A stretch of 64,000 bases of DNA. Origin: Lineus longissimus (Eukaryota; Nemertea; Pilidiophora; Heteronemertea; Lineidae). Each line of letters begins with the position of its first letter. Positions within the stretch are counted from its first letter, which is position 1. Below, in pieces: positions 36,201 through 48,900 of the stretch. The position numbers were made by a program, and so were the translations under genes. The DNA lies in contig NC_088310.1 of the NCBI RefSeq assembly GCF_910592395.1, positions 28,908,991 to 28,972,990 on the forward strand, given 5' to 3'. Under the pieces are notes generated by a model. It saw only the letters and a list, made by a program, of their open reading frames with translations, searched no databases and was not told the origin of the DNA.

Positions 36201-38348
36201 ATAGACAAACTGAAAGGTTTCGAATCTCCAATCTGCATCACACCAAATGAGAAGTATTTCATCGGATTGAAGGCTGGCTGTCTGCATATAGCACAATTGC
36301 ACGCAGGGAACGTGTTGACACATTTTGAAGGAGCAGACGAGGCAGTCCGAGTTGCTGTCAGTGGAAACAGCAGACGATTGTTGGTTGGTCTTGCCACTGG
36401 CATCATCCTTGTTTACAACCTGAGTTCCGTCCACCGTCATCCACTCCACCCCATTGCAGAGTATCCACCAAAAGACTTGAAGGAAGAGTACAAGTACATC
36501 GCAAACGGGATCGAAAAGCGCCAGATGGGGGTGACGAGGTTGGTGTATTCGCGAGACGGGAGCAAGTTCCTTGCCGATTACGACGGTAGATTTGGTCGCA
36601 TGAGTATTCTGTGGGACTATCAAGATGTCAATATCATCAGTCTTCTGCAAGGCAATATACTTGGGACAACATCTGTCTTCTCCAATGATGATAGGTGGAT
36701 CTTGCGGTATACGCCAGACAGCTCCGCGAAGACTGTCATCAACATCTATAGAACAGACGATGGACATTTGTTGTTGTCATGTGACATGAAAGACACCATC
36801 CACAACATTCTGGTATCCAGTGTCAACAGCCTGGCGGCCATCACAATCTCTGACACCATCCTTGTCGTCAACATCCAACAACTTCTAGCCGCCAATAAGT
36901 TCAAGAAAACAATCACACTGAACCCGTACCAAACCGTCTCAAACAGCTTCCGATTCCCAAAATTTCTGACAGACGGCAATATTGTTTACAGCGATGACAT
37001 CATCATTCCTCCATTCAATTACTTCGACATCCAAACCAATGATATGAAGTCGGTAGATCTTGTTGGGTTCCACACGGAATACCTCAACGAGTTTCCGCAG
37101 GAAAGGATGCTGACACCTGATGGGAAGAGACTCTTGTACACCTTCTACTCAAAGTCGGGACCTATGCCCACACAGAACGACAACGGTAAGGACGAAGGAG
37201 AAAAGACGTTCATGACCTCCATGACCCGCACTCAAGGTCAACGAAAGGTCATGGAGCGAAAGGATACAAGAGCGAGGTTAGCAAACATGCAGGCGACATC
37301 GCGTGCAAAAGGACGTCAGTGCGTCCTCCGGGCATTTGACATCACTTCCGGTGACCTTGACTACCAAATTAACCTCGAGGATGAGAGATTTCTTCACGTG
37401 TCCTCCATGCATCTCATTACAAAGAAGACATTACATTCTAAGACAAGGGGCAAAACGACCTTCATGATCAACATCTACAACCTGAGCACAGGGGCCTACG
37501 AAATGTCAGTCATGGAGGACAGCAATGTTGTAGAGCTCATGGACGACAACACGAAACTGATCACTCTCAGAGGTCCAGATCTCACCTTGGTTACCATCTA
37601 CAACCTGCAGAAGTCCCCACCAGCTCTTCTCATCCGCTACAACCTGAAACAGTCTCTGGGTAAGATTTCCGTCAAGAAGATGACCACCTTCCCTTTCAAC
37701 CTATCTCATATTCTCTTCACTTACACACACCCTACAATCAGAGGCGATGAACGGTCGTACTGCCTGTTTGACTCGCAACTTGTCTCCATATACCAACCCA
37801 TCAGTGGTGTCTCCGGAGGCTTCAAAGACATATCACAAGATGGCAAATTTGCCATTGATAAAACGCTCAAGATATACGACCTCGAAACAGGCGTTATATT
37901 GAAACAGGTGGTCCCACACATTGGTAAAAGAAAAGTGGACATGGAAGCAAGGTTAACCTCTGACAACAGATATGTCATTTGGTACGACGCCTCGGACCAG
38001 ACGCTCTGCGTCGCTACCAACTCCTCGAAGACTGAGGTGATTGCAAAGTGCGTTGTGCATAAGACGTCGAAGCAGCGAAACCTGAATGGAAAGACGGTGG
38101 TGCACCTGAGCAACTGTGGCAGGACCATCGTGGTGACAGACAACGATGAGTTCAAGGTGTACTCTCTGAGGGCGGACAAAGATCCCTTACAGAAGATGGT
38201 CATGAGGCCTACCACGGGCTTCTACCGCGACAGCCAGGTCAGGGCCGGCTTCCTTCTCAACAGGATCATGAGTGTCCCCATAGAAAGAAGCTCTCCCAGC
38301 CAAGTGTTTCAAAAACGGGAGTCGGTCATCAGACCACTTTATGCATAG
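27277..38348 (+). CDS. NWD2: NWD2-like NACHT and WD40 repeat protein
   Basis: Complete gene with six coding exons: 27277-27367, 28808-28896, 29539-29655, 31548-31739, 32785-32905, 33628-38348. The 5,331 nt give 1,776 aa, close to human NWD2 (about 1,740 aa as I recall). Exons 1-5 encode the conserved N-terminal region (VRVFLCSAGDDTREERNYL, IDLKWGV, ILLGQKYG). The 4.7 kb last exon encodes a STAND-type NTPase with Walker A GEQGSGKT (residues 405-412) and Walker B ending at Asp491 (CVVIDGLELL). A family-specific winged-helix region follows (EYFMGIWGCGRRKPF, FRKLSELPYHFL), then a WD40-like beta-propeller region from about residue 760 to the end. Such proteins are intracellular nucleotide-driven scaffolds; the ligand is unknown. 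Intron 5 has a GC donor (ATCAG|gcgagt), required by phase. NWD1 is the alternative name, but the post-NACHT motifs fit NWD2 better. Confidence 0.93.
28445..28537 (-). mobile_element. tRNA-like sequence, probable SINE head (NWD2 intron 1)
   Basis: On the minus strand it begins GGGGATTTAGCTCAGTGG (a good A box and D arm) and ends with a perfect T arm (CGGGTTCGATTCCCG, B box). The middle is too long and does not form an anticodon arm, and the 3' end does not pair with the 5' GGGGATT. It is therefore not a functional tRNA. An 11 bp direct duplication (gaacccgcgct twice) lies next to the T arm. No target duplication was found, so element ends are unknown. Confidence 0.55.
29133..29507 (+). repeat. 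75 bp minisatellite, five copies, next to NWD2-like exon 3
   Basis: Five nearly identical 75 bp units beginning caatagcttccatagttc, in intron 2. The array ends only 31 bp before exon 3, so its last unit probably overlaps the branch-point region. A C16 run at 29062-29077 lies just upstream. Confidence 0.95.
29656..31547 (+). other. Intron 3 of the NWD2-like gene
   Basis: A 1.9 kb intron. Several short overlapping open frames occur on both strands (for example 30301-30536 and 31091-31385) but match no family and lack splice context. A TGACGTCA palindrome lies at 29991-29998. Nothing else was recognised. Confidence 0.6.
32906..33627 (+). other. GC-AG intron 5 of the NWD2-like gene
   Basis: The intron begins gcgagt and ends ctcgtttcag. 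Joining ATCAG to ACATTGG gives LLSDIGAQVQ in frame. The nearest GT alternatives would break the frame or drop conserved sequence. Confidence 0.75.
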
Positions 38349-41300
38349 ATGAGATTGGTGAACCCACCAAAACAAAATTACCATTCGGCTTCGCTGATCT
38401 AAATATGACCAAACAAATCACTGGTGTGGTAGTGTAGAAGAACTAAGACTTTCTGGGATGTTTTCATGCTGATATCTTATCTCTGCTCAAGTATCAACAT
38501 GCTACAGACCAATTGATTCAATTGACCTTTGGGATCTGCACCCAAACTCCACAACCTGCGCTGTGCCATGGTTTTGTGCTCTGTAAAAAGCAAAGACGAG
38601 TTATTATAGCCTATGTTAATATTTAGGTATTCCAGTTGTTGCCCAACAACAATTAAAACCTATTTCAATGAAATAGAGACATAACTACCCCATTCATGAG
38701 CACACATTTATTAGGGTTATTGATTTCCAAAGAAAGTAACGCCAGCAATTAGGCTATATCAATGGTAATCCTTTACTAATTTTATAAGTCGTGCAACTAA
38801 ATACATACGGAGGATTGCCTTATGCAAGGCTGTGGCTCGGCGCAGTTGAGGAAAAAACGTTTTGGGCATGGGCAAAAGAACTCCCGTACCTTTAGCGTTC
38901 TGACCCAGAGATACGACTCCCGTTCCCTCTAGATCACATTACAACGATGTTAGTTGTTTTGTAATAAACAATAGTGTTCTCCTTATTCGTCTACTTTGTC
39001 TTATTACTTGACCTTTACGTTAATTGGATGTCTGAGGCTCAGATGTTGGAGACGAGGGAGTAGATGAACTTCTCAGCACTTTTTCTTCAAAGGCACTGAG
39101 TATCAATGACGCACGTCTGCTTTGGACATTCAGACATGTCAGATGGAGAGAAGGCGTATACTCAGATAATTGAGGCTTTATAAAAAAAAGGTTTTAATAC
39201 CACAAACAGGTTTATTGAACTAATCATTGTGGTTTGAAAACGTGGCTGTCATCACAAAACGAATGTATACTCTGAGGAATGAGATAGCGTCACTTCGCTT
39301 GAACATGCCAACATTCGGCGATGGATGTTAGTATCGTAACTCAGCGCGGATGACCCTGACCCGGCAGTTTGACTTCCAAGTGCTTTGTTTCACTTGTCAC
39401 TGCCTGTGAACCAAGAGCGGAGGAGCTGAGTATTGTCAAATGCCTTCAGGGCCATGAGAACTCTGAGAGCTTTATAGGTCTCCGGAAATCCTTCGGGCTA
39501 ATCCTCTCCCGAGGTTGTCTTATGTCTGTGGTAACGAAATGTTATCCGCCCAAAGAATCAACTTTTAATCCAAGGTCATTGGTTTCTATGGCCATGTGCC
39601 TCGATCCACCAATGGCACCATGGAACAGTGACACAAATGCTAAATTTTACATTGAAGCCGAGTCTCATATTGTGGAGAGCCATTTGATGACGTCATTGAC
39701 CCGACCATGAAACGACACTCCACTTAAAGGTCATTGGTTTTTATGAAGGTCATTGCTCTCTGATCGGAGGGCACGCGGATCCGCCATACACCGACTCCGT
39801 TATTGATGACGTCATGCCTTTAACTTCAAACAGGTTCCACATAAGATCATTTATTGTTTTTGAAATTGACTCTACATGCCTTGAGGCTTTATGAATGCGA
39901 GTGACGTCAGAGACATGGCACTCCAAGGACATGTTGATCAAAGGCCGCTGATATCATAACGAACTCACTTATGAAGTGTGTGGGTGAGGATTTACATGTT
40001 GGATATTCTTTCTACAATAAATGGAATTTTGTTTATTTACTTCGGGTGAACTCAGACACCTTGGGATACACTTAAATCTTATCAATACATCACATGAATA
40101 CCTTTCTTTCTGGACAGGGAGCTTAGACTAGAGTTGCGTGTCACCAGACTCGGCTGCCCGAGGAGTCCAGAAAAGGCATGACCACTGACCTATTGGAAAA
40201 TCGATTGAATTCCAGTCGAAGCCCACGCCTGTTATTAACATGTACCAGTGGTGCTTTTAAATTTTTGATTCAACAAAGCGTGTGTAACGGAGTCGTTTAA
40301 GATTTTTCATGAGTCAAAAATTCTCATGGCTCACTGGATACCCCCACCTCCACTTGTAGGCGAGTGTCAATAACAGGGACTTGAAGTGGTCGTTTTATTC
40401 CCCCATACTCAAGCTCCATTATCCTTTTATACGGGACAGATTGCAGCAATGCTCTCAGATAATAAGGATATCACTTAAAGGGATGGGCAGAGGATTTCAC
40501 AACAAAAACCACATTGGACAGACGCACGAATGTTGCTGAAATGTCATCTCTGGGAAGTTTTCCTTCAGGGAAATAGATTGTAACCCTTCCCAAACCAGAA
40601 CCATACATGGCTTTGGCTATGAAGGCAATACATCTTGTCTTGTCCTCAACATGCACGCCTGAGCAGTAACAACTGGTCAGATAGCTTTAAGGACCATGCC
40701 AGTGCCAAGACAGGGTGCTTCTTTAGAACATGACGGTCATCTGAAGACGCATTGAATGGAAAAGAAAACTGATTATAATGCATAGAGAATCCAATTTATT
40801 AGGTATTATGACCTCCCATAAAAAAGGTATGTACAGATGCTATATACAGAGCAATCAAGATGATATTTACAGAGCACATTAATGAAGTGCGATATCAAAA
40901 CAAGAATCAGCATAATCAGATCATCAACTTAGGACATAAACAGACAGGACAATACTCCCTCAAATATAACAACGAGCTGAGCTCAAACACACTTCTTCAT
41001 ATTTCTAGTGGCTGTATTTTAGGATTGACAAACACAAATTATTGACAAAGATGTCGAAACGGATCACATTTTCCAAATATCATAGTGGCTCCACATTGAG
41101 GTGGCTTAACTAGTTCATCATGATGGTGGACACTGGTTCATTTCAAGAACCACTCCCACTCAAGTTAACATTTCAAGGGTTTCTGATGGAAAGGCCAAAA
41201 GTGCATCCCAATGGTTCAAAATATTATTGAACAAAGAACATTTTCACAAATTATAAGCAACAAAAATTGGAAATATTTCATTGATTTCAGAATCTTGCTC

Positions 41301-42179
41301 GCAGGCATAATAAATCTGAGTTTTCCAATATTTATCGGATATCGGTCGATGAGCCTAAACACCAAGTTCTCAGAACCAATTTGAATGAATTCTACCTGTT
41401 TCAAGAGTTCAAATACAATATAGTTCTAATCAACATAGCTAACAGATCGATTGCTTAGATCTGGTGACATCCTGCTTTAAGCAAAGTAGATTTCACCGAC
41501 TGAGCAAATCATAGCCTAAAATTATGACATCAAGGTGTACTTTTTGATATCCAAGGCGGACTAACATCACAAAGACCAAGTTACCCTTTCTTTGATCATC
41601 AGACAAATTGTTCAATACACAAGACTGGATTCGTCTGGAAATCTTTCTCAAGTTTCTTGGTAGCGACCGAGGCCTTTCCACCTGTACACACAACTCCCCC
41701 AAACTTACCAATATTAATACCACTAAAAAGTCATCCCAAACCCAATTTTGACATTGAAACAGCTTTCTTGTTACTCATTGTTTCTTCAATAGTGGATATT
41801 GAACTTTCCTACAGGTTTTTCCAATTTATTATCAACTGTTACAATTCCTTATCTACAACGAAATCATTATACATTAATAATGCTATCCACTCAAATAAGA
41901 CATGAATCTATTGCTTTACCCAACTAATCACACCATGTATCTGTGAACACTAAGCCCTTGCCAAGACCAACCGATGGCCTCGATACCTCAGTTAAAGGCA
42001 GCTCATTTCAACCATAATTTAACTTTGAATATTTACTTTTTTCGGTTGGCCGATTTGAACATAACAAACATGACAAGTCACATGATTGTGCGTATCATAT
42101 CTTAACGCCAAGACAAAATAGACTTGATGAACCTATTCAGGGTTTCTGCTCAGTTCAAACTTTCAATGGAATCATTATT
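38349..42179. other. NWD2-like 3' UTR and intergenic DNA
   Basis: No gene is recognised. The stretch includes a candidate poly(A) signal (38963) and three TGACGTCA palindromes within 222 bp (39688, 39807, 39902). Three AAGGTCATTG-like words also lie nearby (about 39571, 39727, 39744), one resembling a nuclear-receptor half-site. Open frames such as 39369-39710 match nothing I know. Confidence 0.5.
38963..38968 (+). terminator. NWD2: Candidate poly(A) signal for the NWD2-like gene
   Basis: AATAAA lies 615 bp beyond the stop codon in the correct orientation. It is the first clear match I noticed after the stop. Confidence 0.4.
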
Positions 42180-42941
42180 CATTACCAGCTATTGCGGGCC
42201 TAGCCAATTAAGCCAATTAGTGCACCTGCTTAATTGGTCCTGGCAAGCCTAATGGAAAATGCATAGGAAATATCAATAAAGTTGGCTTTTTGGGCGGGGT
42301 GTTAAAATAATCCCAACTCCCGACTTCTGACATAATTCTATATATGTCTAGGTATTTACTGGCAAAATTTGGAGTGATTTGGATGGAAATTCGATGGGTC
42401 CATCTATAGGTTGAAAATTTTGGTAAATCTGTAATGCTTCACTCGTAGCCCGTAGTGTAAATTCCTGAGAAAGTGGGTTTTGGGGGCTTTTCTAGCTGCG
42501 CTAGCTCCGAAACTATACATTTGATACAAACTCCCGACTTCAGACGTGGTTGATATAACTCTTAGGATTATATTCCCAAGATTTCAGCTTTATTGGAGAA
42601 AAATTCATAGTGTCCATAGGGGGGTTGAAAATTGGAGGATTTTCATTTTTTTTCCCAACAAATATGCGAAAAATATTACTTTCCACCTAGAATTAATCAA
42701 AATTTCGCAAACTATCATAAAGTACTTCCTTGCAACAATCATTTGTGAAGCTTTCAAAACTTTTGGCTGATTTATTTGACCCTAAATCAGCAAAAACCAA
42801 ACATTTTAGTGTTTGTATGCACCAATGCACAGGAGGCTAATTGCCAGATTAATTCACACCTTTCCAATCTCAAACAATAGGAATGATGGAGTCTCCCTCT
42901 ATTCAAAACAGAGTGTGCTAGGCCCGCAATAGCTGGTAATG
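42180..42941. mobile_element. 762 bp non-autonomous element with 25 bp perfect terminal inverted repeats
   Basis: Both ends carry the same 25 bp inverted sequence, starting CATTACCAGCTATTGCGGGC and ending CTAGC, with no mismatch. The interior has two related segments containing aactcccgacttc (about 42308 and 42528) and no transposase frame. I see no convincing target-site duplication outside the repeats, so the superfamily is open. It is a MITE-type DNA transposon relic or an unclassified TIR element. Confidence 0.75.
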
Positions 42942-45900
42942 TGAAAAGGTGAATAAAAGCGTGAAGTTTCCTTTTTTATTCACTTGTCGTTTCACAAATT
43001 TCTTCCAGATAATGGAAACAGAAACCCTGAGAATCCAACTGTGCGTTGCTCATTCTTTCTTGACACCTTTATCCTCATGAATACTGACAGTTGGCTAACA
43101 CACTATGACAAAACTAGAGAATGCTAACTTGAGACAGATGAAAAAATACTGGCCTTTTGAATTCCAATCCACAAAACCAAGTGTCCACTCTTGTAAAACT
43201 CACCAAGTCATATATAACTATCGATTTGATAGTCAAGATGTGGGTTAATTTGCAGCAAATTTTACACCACATCATTCTTTTAGATTCAAAATCTGGGATC
43301 ATATTTCTGAAAACTTCATATTCTCAAAATGAGCAGTTTCAGCTCTGAGTGAAAGTCAGTGAAATCCATATCTATTCACATAGTTATCAACATTCACACT
43401 GAATACTTCGCTGAATGAAAAGGAATTCTCAACATATTGAAGATGAAATGAGAACGTACAATAATGTTAGACTCAAGTAAGCATTCTAGATAAACCGGGT
43501 TGATACTCGCCAATAAAACCCCCAATTCTCAAACCCTGTGTTCAAGTGATGGTTCGTTCAGGTAGCTTCTAGTGCCATATTACATGTACCAAAATGCATA
43601 GCATATGTACTATGAGAACCAACCGTTTTGGTGCTTGAGCAGCAAATGATAAGGTGACCTCTTGACCTTGATCTTTTATACCCAAGTGGGGGTTTTATAT
43701 TCCAAATAACACGTAACCAGAGAACCTATCAGGAATAGTTCAAATGCCCAGGTTGTGAAGGTGAAGAAGACAGCACTTCAGAAGAAACACTTTTTTGGTG
43801 GTTTTTGGCACCCATAGCACAGTTAACTTGCATAGCATAAAAGACCAGCATTTTCTCAAATGATCTAAAGTGTTTTGTTTAATGATCACTTCTACTAGAT
43901 GCAGAAACATTTTAAGAATCCTTTGTTTGTAAGAAACTTTTAAATCCCAAGCAAGATTCATAAATAAATAATTATTTAGCACAAGTTTGTGTTTATGTAT
44001 ATAAATCGATGATACAATGCCCTAATTCATCCCACTGAAAAAATATTTGACCGACCACAAGTTCATGTCCAACTCTAAAATTCACCAATATTCTTGGCTC
44101 ATCTCCATGAAAAGAAAAAAACCAGATAAACCCCCCTTCCTCCAATATTACAAATCTCATCTCCATCTAAATAAACCAGATAACTCTGATGTATCGACAG
44201 AAACCTCGAGGACTTTTTCGATCAATATCATGCAGAGTACCACCAATTTATTCTGATCGGAGAATCACAAAGCAAATTCAAACCAAGGATGCCCGTCAAT
44301 TGTCTGCCACACCCAAAGCCTTTTTCAACAAACTTGTTGCTCCACTGCCATCCTTAAGTCAGAATAGTTGACTCCCCTTGAGACAGTCAGGGTTACATTA
44401 CAATAAGAACTGGATTTAGTAACTGATCCCTTCCCAATGACAGCTATAAGGACTGCTGTGAGTCACCAGGCTTCAAATTGCAATTATCATTAGCCAAAAT
44501 GCTGTATCTGATAGAAACATGGTATCATTAGCTTGCTATAAATGGTATCATAAGCCATACTGTACTGAACATGAAAGTATTTTCTGAATCAAACACGAAG
44601 TATGGCTTTGTCGGTGATCGTTTTGCATCTCTCCTGAAAATCTGGGCAAATGAACACGTTCCACAGATCTAACGTAGAACTCCCTGTCTCGTATGTCATT
44701 GGAAGGCCTAACTACCCAGGCAGAGTGAGACATAACATACTTCAAAGACCTGATACAGACACAAGAGTTAGAGTTGAAAATCTAGCATGTGGTATCATAT
44801 CTAAATCTTAGTTTTCTAGATCTAATTCATTCTTAATTGATTTATTCATAGAATAACTACTTTTAGTTGTTGTAACTAACTATCTTATATACAATGTACA
44901 TCACATTCCTTGGTCCCCAAGACTAATAATTGTTATTAATCTACATGACATTTAGTTGTACAATTTGAATCATATTCGAAAATGCTAAAAACTGGGCAAA
45001 ACCTCATGATAGTTACTGAGGAGTCCAGGTTCGTTTTCTAAGTTGTAAGTGTACACATGAACGCTGGCAGCCCAAGGAACCAGCAGGAGAAGTGCCCACT
45101 AATGACACGGATGCAATACTTGGTTGACAGATCTGGTCATGAGTGAACAACCCTTCATAGACACAATTGTAGATCATTCCAAGCGCCAGTGCCTGTTGTG
45201 CAATGTCGAACCCAATCTGATATATGTCAACATTGCAGGCAAGATGAAGCTTTATGCTGCATTTTCTTGACCAAGCAAAATCACTAACTTCTTGTGTGTT
45301 CCTTGGTCTTTACAGTCAATAAAGGGTTAAAATCACTTATCCCAAGGAAAGAATTAAACAAAGGAAGGAAGACAAACTAAAAGGCATTATCTAGTACATC
45401 TGAGAAGTGCTGAAGTGCGGTTGGGAAATTTTAATTATTATTATTCAATTCCAAATACCGGTATATTTGACAAAATATGCACCTGTGTACATTACATGTT
45501 AGTATGTTTATGCACTTAGAACCAACACGACACATCGCCATCACCGATTTAGAACTGGTCAGATTTACTTGATAATGCTGGAAGTAAAATGTGAAGACCA
45601 GAACTGCCCGTCAACATTATCTGGTCTCAAGTATTATAAGCCCTGTTTGGTTAGTGTACAATAGACTATAATCTTCCATTGCTAGTTTGGCATCCTGTAG
45701 GAGCTGTATGAATAGTGTGGGCCATAGTCCCTTTACTTTAGTTCTCCAAATAAACTCATAAGAATACTAGGCCCAGTGCACTTAGATGGAGCGAGGCGAG
45801 TTCTTCATCAGGTGGTCAGATGGAAGGGGGACCTGATGAAACAAGCTTTCTTGCCCTCCAAACATAACTTGTTTTGAATATCAAAGATACTAAAAGTATT

Positions 45901-48900
45901 GGGTATCAATACCATTAGATGAGCTTAATATCATATTGTATGGCCGAGTTTAAATAATTGGACACCAAAATAGGCCCCATGAGAATGGTTACTAAGACAT
46001 ATCAGAACTTTTACGTCATTTGCCATTCTCCAACTCCAAAGTCACCCCACCATACATCTAAGCGCACTGACAAGAATGGAAAGTTGTTAACAAAAGCACC
46101 TTAAGATTGGAGAGTAACTAACTGAGTAAAGGCGACTTGAAACATGAAGATTGTCACCATGTATGGGCAGAAAGTGTACTGCGTTCACCAGATGACGTCA
46201 ATGCCACAGCAACACTACACGTTACCATGGTAACACTACATCTAGCTCAGCTGTAAGCTACGAGATTCAGCTTAAGTCATAATACTATTTACGACACGTT
46301 CCCACATCGATAAACTCCTTTGTCCACATGTTCCTTGTTTTTGTGCTTCATACGAATCATCAGTGAATCCAAGACACATTCCTGGTAACTCCAGAAAATG
46401 TAGCCTTCAGAATCCAAATATGACGTACCTCACAACCGGAGGTGAGAACATCAGTTTGTCAGGCACATCGAGATCACTCCAGCATCGATTGGCTCTGGTG
46501 CTCACTCGATGGGGTACGGGTCGGCGATGGCAGCCTGTCGACTTATTCGTTCTTTGTTTCCTCAGTGACGTCTGTTATAAGTATAGATTCCTGGCTACTG
46601 TTGTTCAATTGGACTAAAAGTGGGCAATCTGAAACCAAAGAAAGGAATTTATAAACAAACGAGCAAGACAGACTATCAGTTGCTATCAGGCTTAACGCCA
46701 TCAAGCAAGAGGTCACTTCAAAATACTGGACACACTACAACAACTACCTACACCGCGGGACTAAATAAGTCCTCTACCCATGGACCAAATAGCGGTCCTT
46801 GATTAACTTGTAAGGCTTCAATCATATAATGCATTTGTATCAACAACTGGCCACGAATCTGAAATTGTAAATAGAAGAAGGTTAGGAGAGCATTCAAACG
46901 GATAGCAATTGGTAATAATCAATGTTTTTAACTAATTAACTCAGAAAAAAATAGGAAAAACAGGCTTTCCGATTTTGAAAATGAAGATTAAACTTGAAGT
47001 AAGAGTGACAGGTATAGAAGTGCTACCCAACAGGACCGTCGCTGGCTCTTGTCACCAGATAGGTTTGAATGGTTAATCTTTTGCTCTACCCGACCACGAT
47101 TCACAGTAACATTGGTAGTGGGTGTGAAGGAGACAAGCCTCTTTTCTGAGAACAGTTGTTGTAGAAGTGTCAACCTTCGCCACCCGTATGTACTGCTGTG
47201 GTGTGTGGTTGGAATGAATCCACTGTCAGTGGGTCTCCCGCACTTGGAGATGCTGTATCCACTGTCAGTGGGTCTCCCGCACTTGGAGATGCTGTATCCA
47301 CTGTCAGTGGGTCTCCCGCACTTGGAGATGCTGTATCCACTGTATCTATCTGGCCATTCCATAACTTATTTCAGAATATGTGAAAGTTTCACATATCATT
47401 GTCTACTCAGTCCTGTATGGGTAATTTGTCTATCACAATATTAATTAGCTAATTAACTAACAGGAGATAGCGTATAGCTGATTAAGAGTAAGATCCTGGA
47501 AAGCCTTTTCAACACTAAAAAATCTAATTATGGGCTAACCTGACAAAATGTGAAGTGAAATGATATGATTTGCTTAAACTTGGTGAGATTTCTTGGTTCC
47601 CATCATATCGATGTTGTCTCGTTATCACGCTCTGTTACGTCTCCCTGCTGACACAGCAAATCCATGTGAACCTACAAGGTGGACATTGCAAGATGCATGG
47701 CTTTATGCACAGCATATGAATGTATGCTTGTAGGCATCTTATAGTGTCCTTCGGTTCACATCATGCCATGATATTCACTCAGGTTCACATCACCACGCTT
47801 AGTTCAAACAGATTCAGACACATTCACTCCAAGGTCAAATTTTCAGTAGTGTCAGGATCATCATGTTGTAGCCAATCGGTGTTCTAATTTCAATTCAAAC
47901 TGTTCAACATCAGTGCTCACCATGAACCATTTCATAATATTATGTGTCGTAAACATCTTTCTAAACTGTTTCCATGTTGTACTTGTAAGCCAATAAAATT
48001 GTGAAAAATCTTGCTTATTCCTCAATTTTACCAACTTTACTGAGAACCTACACATTACGCCACAGATCACAGAACTGAAAGGTGTAGGACTTCACTCACT
48101 GTGACTAGGAATGGCGAAGACAATGGGGAGAGTCTAATCTCTGATCCACATTGGTTCTGGCATGATCTATGCTTTCTTAGGATTCTGAGTTGAAGTTTGC
48201 AGTTAACCATTTATTCGTCCAAAATAGCCACCAAAGCAAAACAAGACTCATCTCTAGTTCAGTACTTGAAATTCTTCAAACTTGCTAAATATCACAAAGT
48301 CTGTTAAGGTAAGCATGTCCAAAACATTTCAACTTTCACAGGAGAGGTTCGGCCCAAGTCCTGAAATAATTCATCCAAATGAGATGTCACCATTCTGACA
48401 CACATCTATAATGGCTCTAACTCTCTATGCATAATGGCCTACTTAACTTGCCTGTCCAAAAAGTGACATTCAGTTTTCCCAAAACACCATTTGAAAAGTT
48501 AAATTTCTTTCCATTTATCCGTGAATTGTTTCTTGATTTCACCTGAATGTCACTTTTTCGGGACGAACTATAGATTGAAGCACACAAGCACAATCATACA
48601 ATGAACAATGAGCGTCTGGAGGTGAGCGTGATGACTATGCGGGGATGATGATGATAGAAGGGAGTGTAGGATTGGATAGTTTAGAAACAAGATGTCACTT
48701 ACCGCACCGATGCATCAGAGCATTGAATGAAGCGAGTACAGACAATGGTTAATATATGACACAGCTCGAGTGACCTGTGAAGACCTGCTAACTAAGGCCA
48801 GAAGATTGTCGAGACCTCCCTTTCTTACAGTTACCTATGTCATTATTCACCACATAGTACAGGTTTGAAATCATGGCTAAAGCTTTTTTGGAGACGAGAA

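Noticed and set aside
34743-38384. Multiple minus-strand open frames of 70-213 residues opposite the NWD2-like last exon
   Set aside because: They are antisense shadows of a long conserved coding exon and match no family.
39369-39710. 113-residue plus-strand open frame
   Set aside because: No recognisable domain, no splice context, and it overlaps clustered regulatory-type palindromes.
46363-46654. Open frames on the plus strand, and a minus-strand stretch ending in a gtacgt donor
   Set aside because: The minus stretch is only about 35 codons, matches nothing and has no partner exon that I can identify.
48703-48810. Exon-like segment on the minus strand with ttag acceptor and gtaagtg donor
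   Set aside because: About 30 open codons with no similarity and no flanking exon; kept only as a hint of a non-coding transcript.
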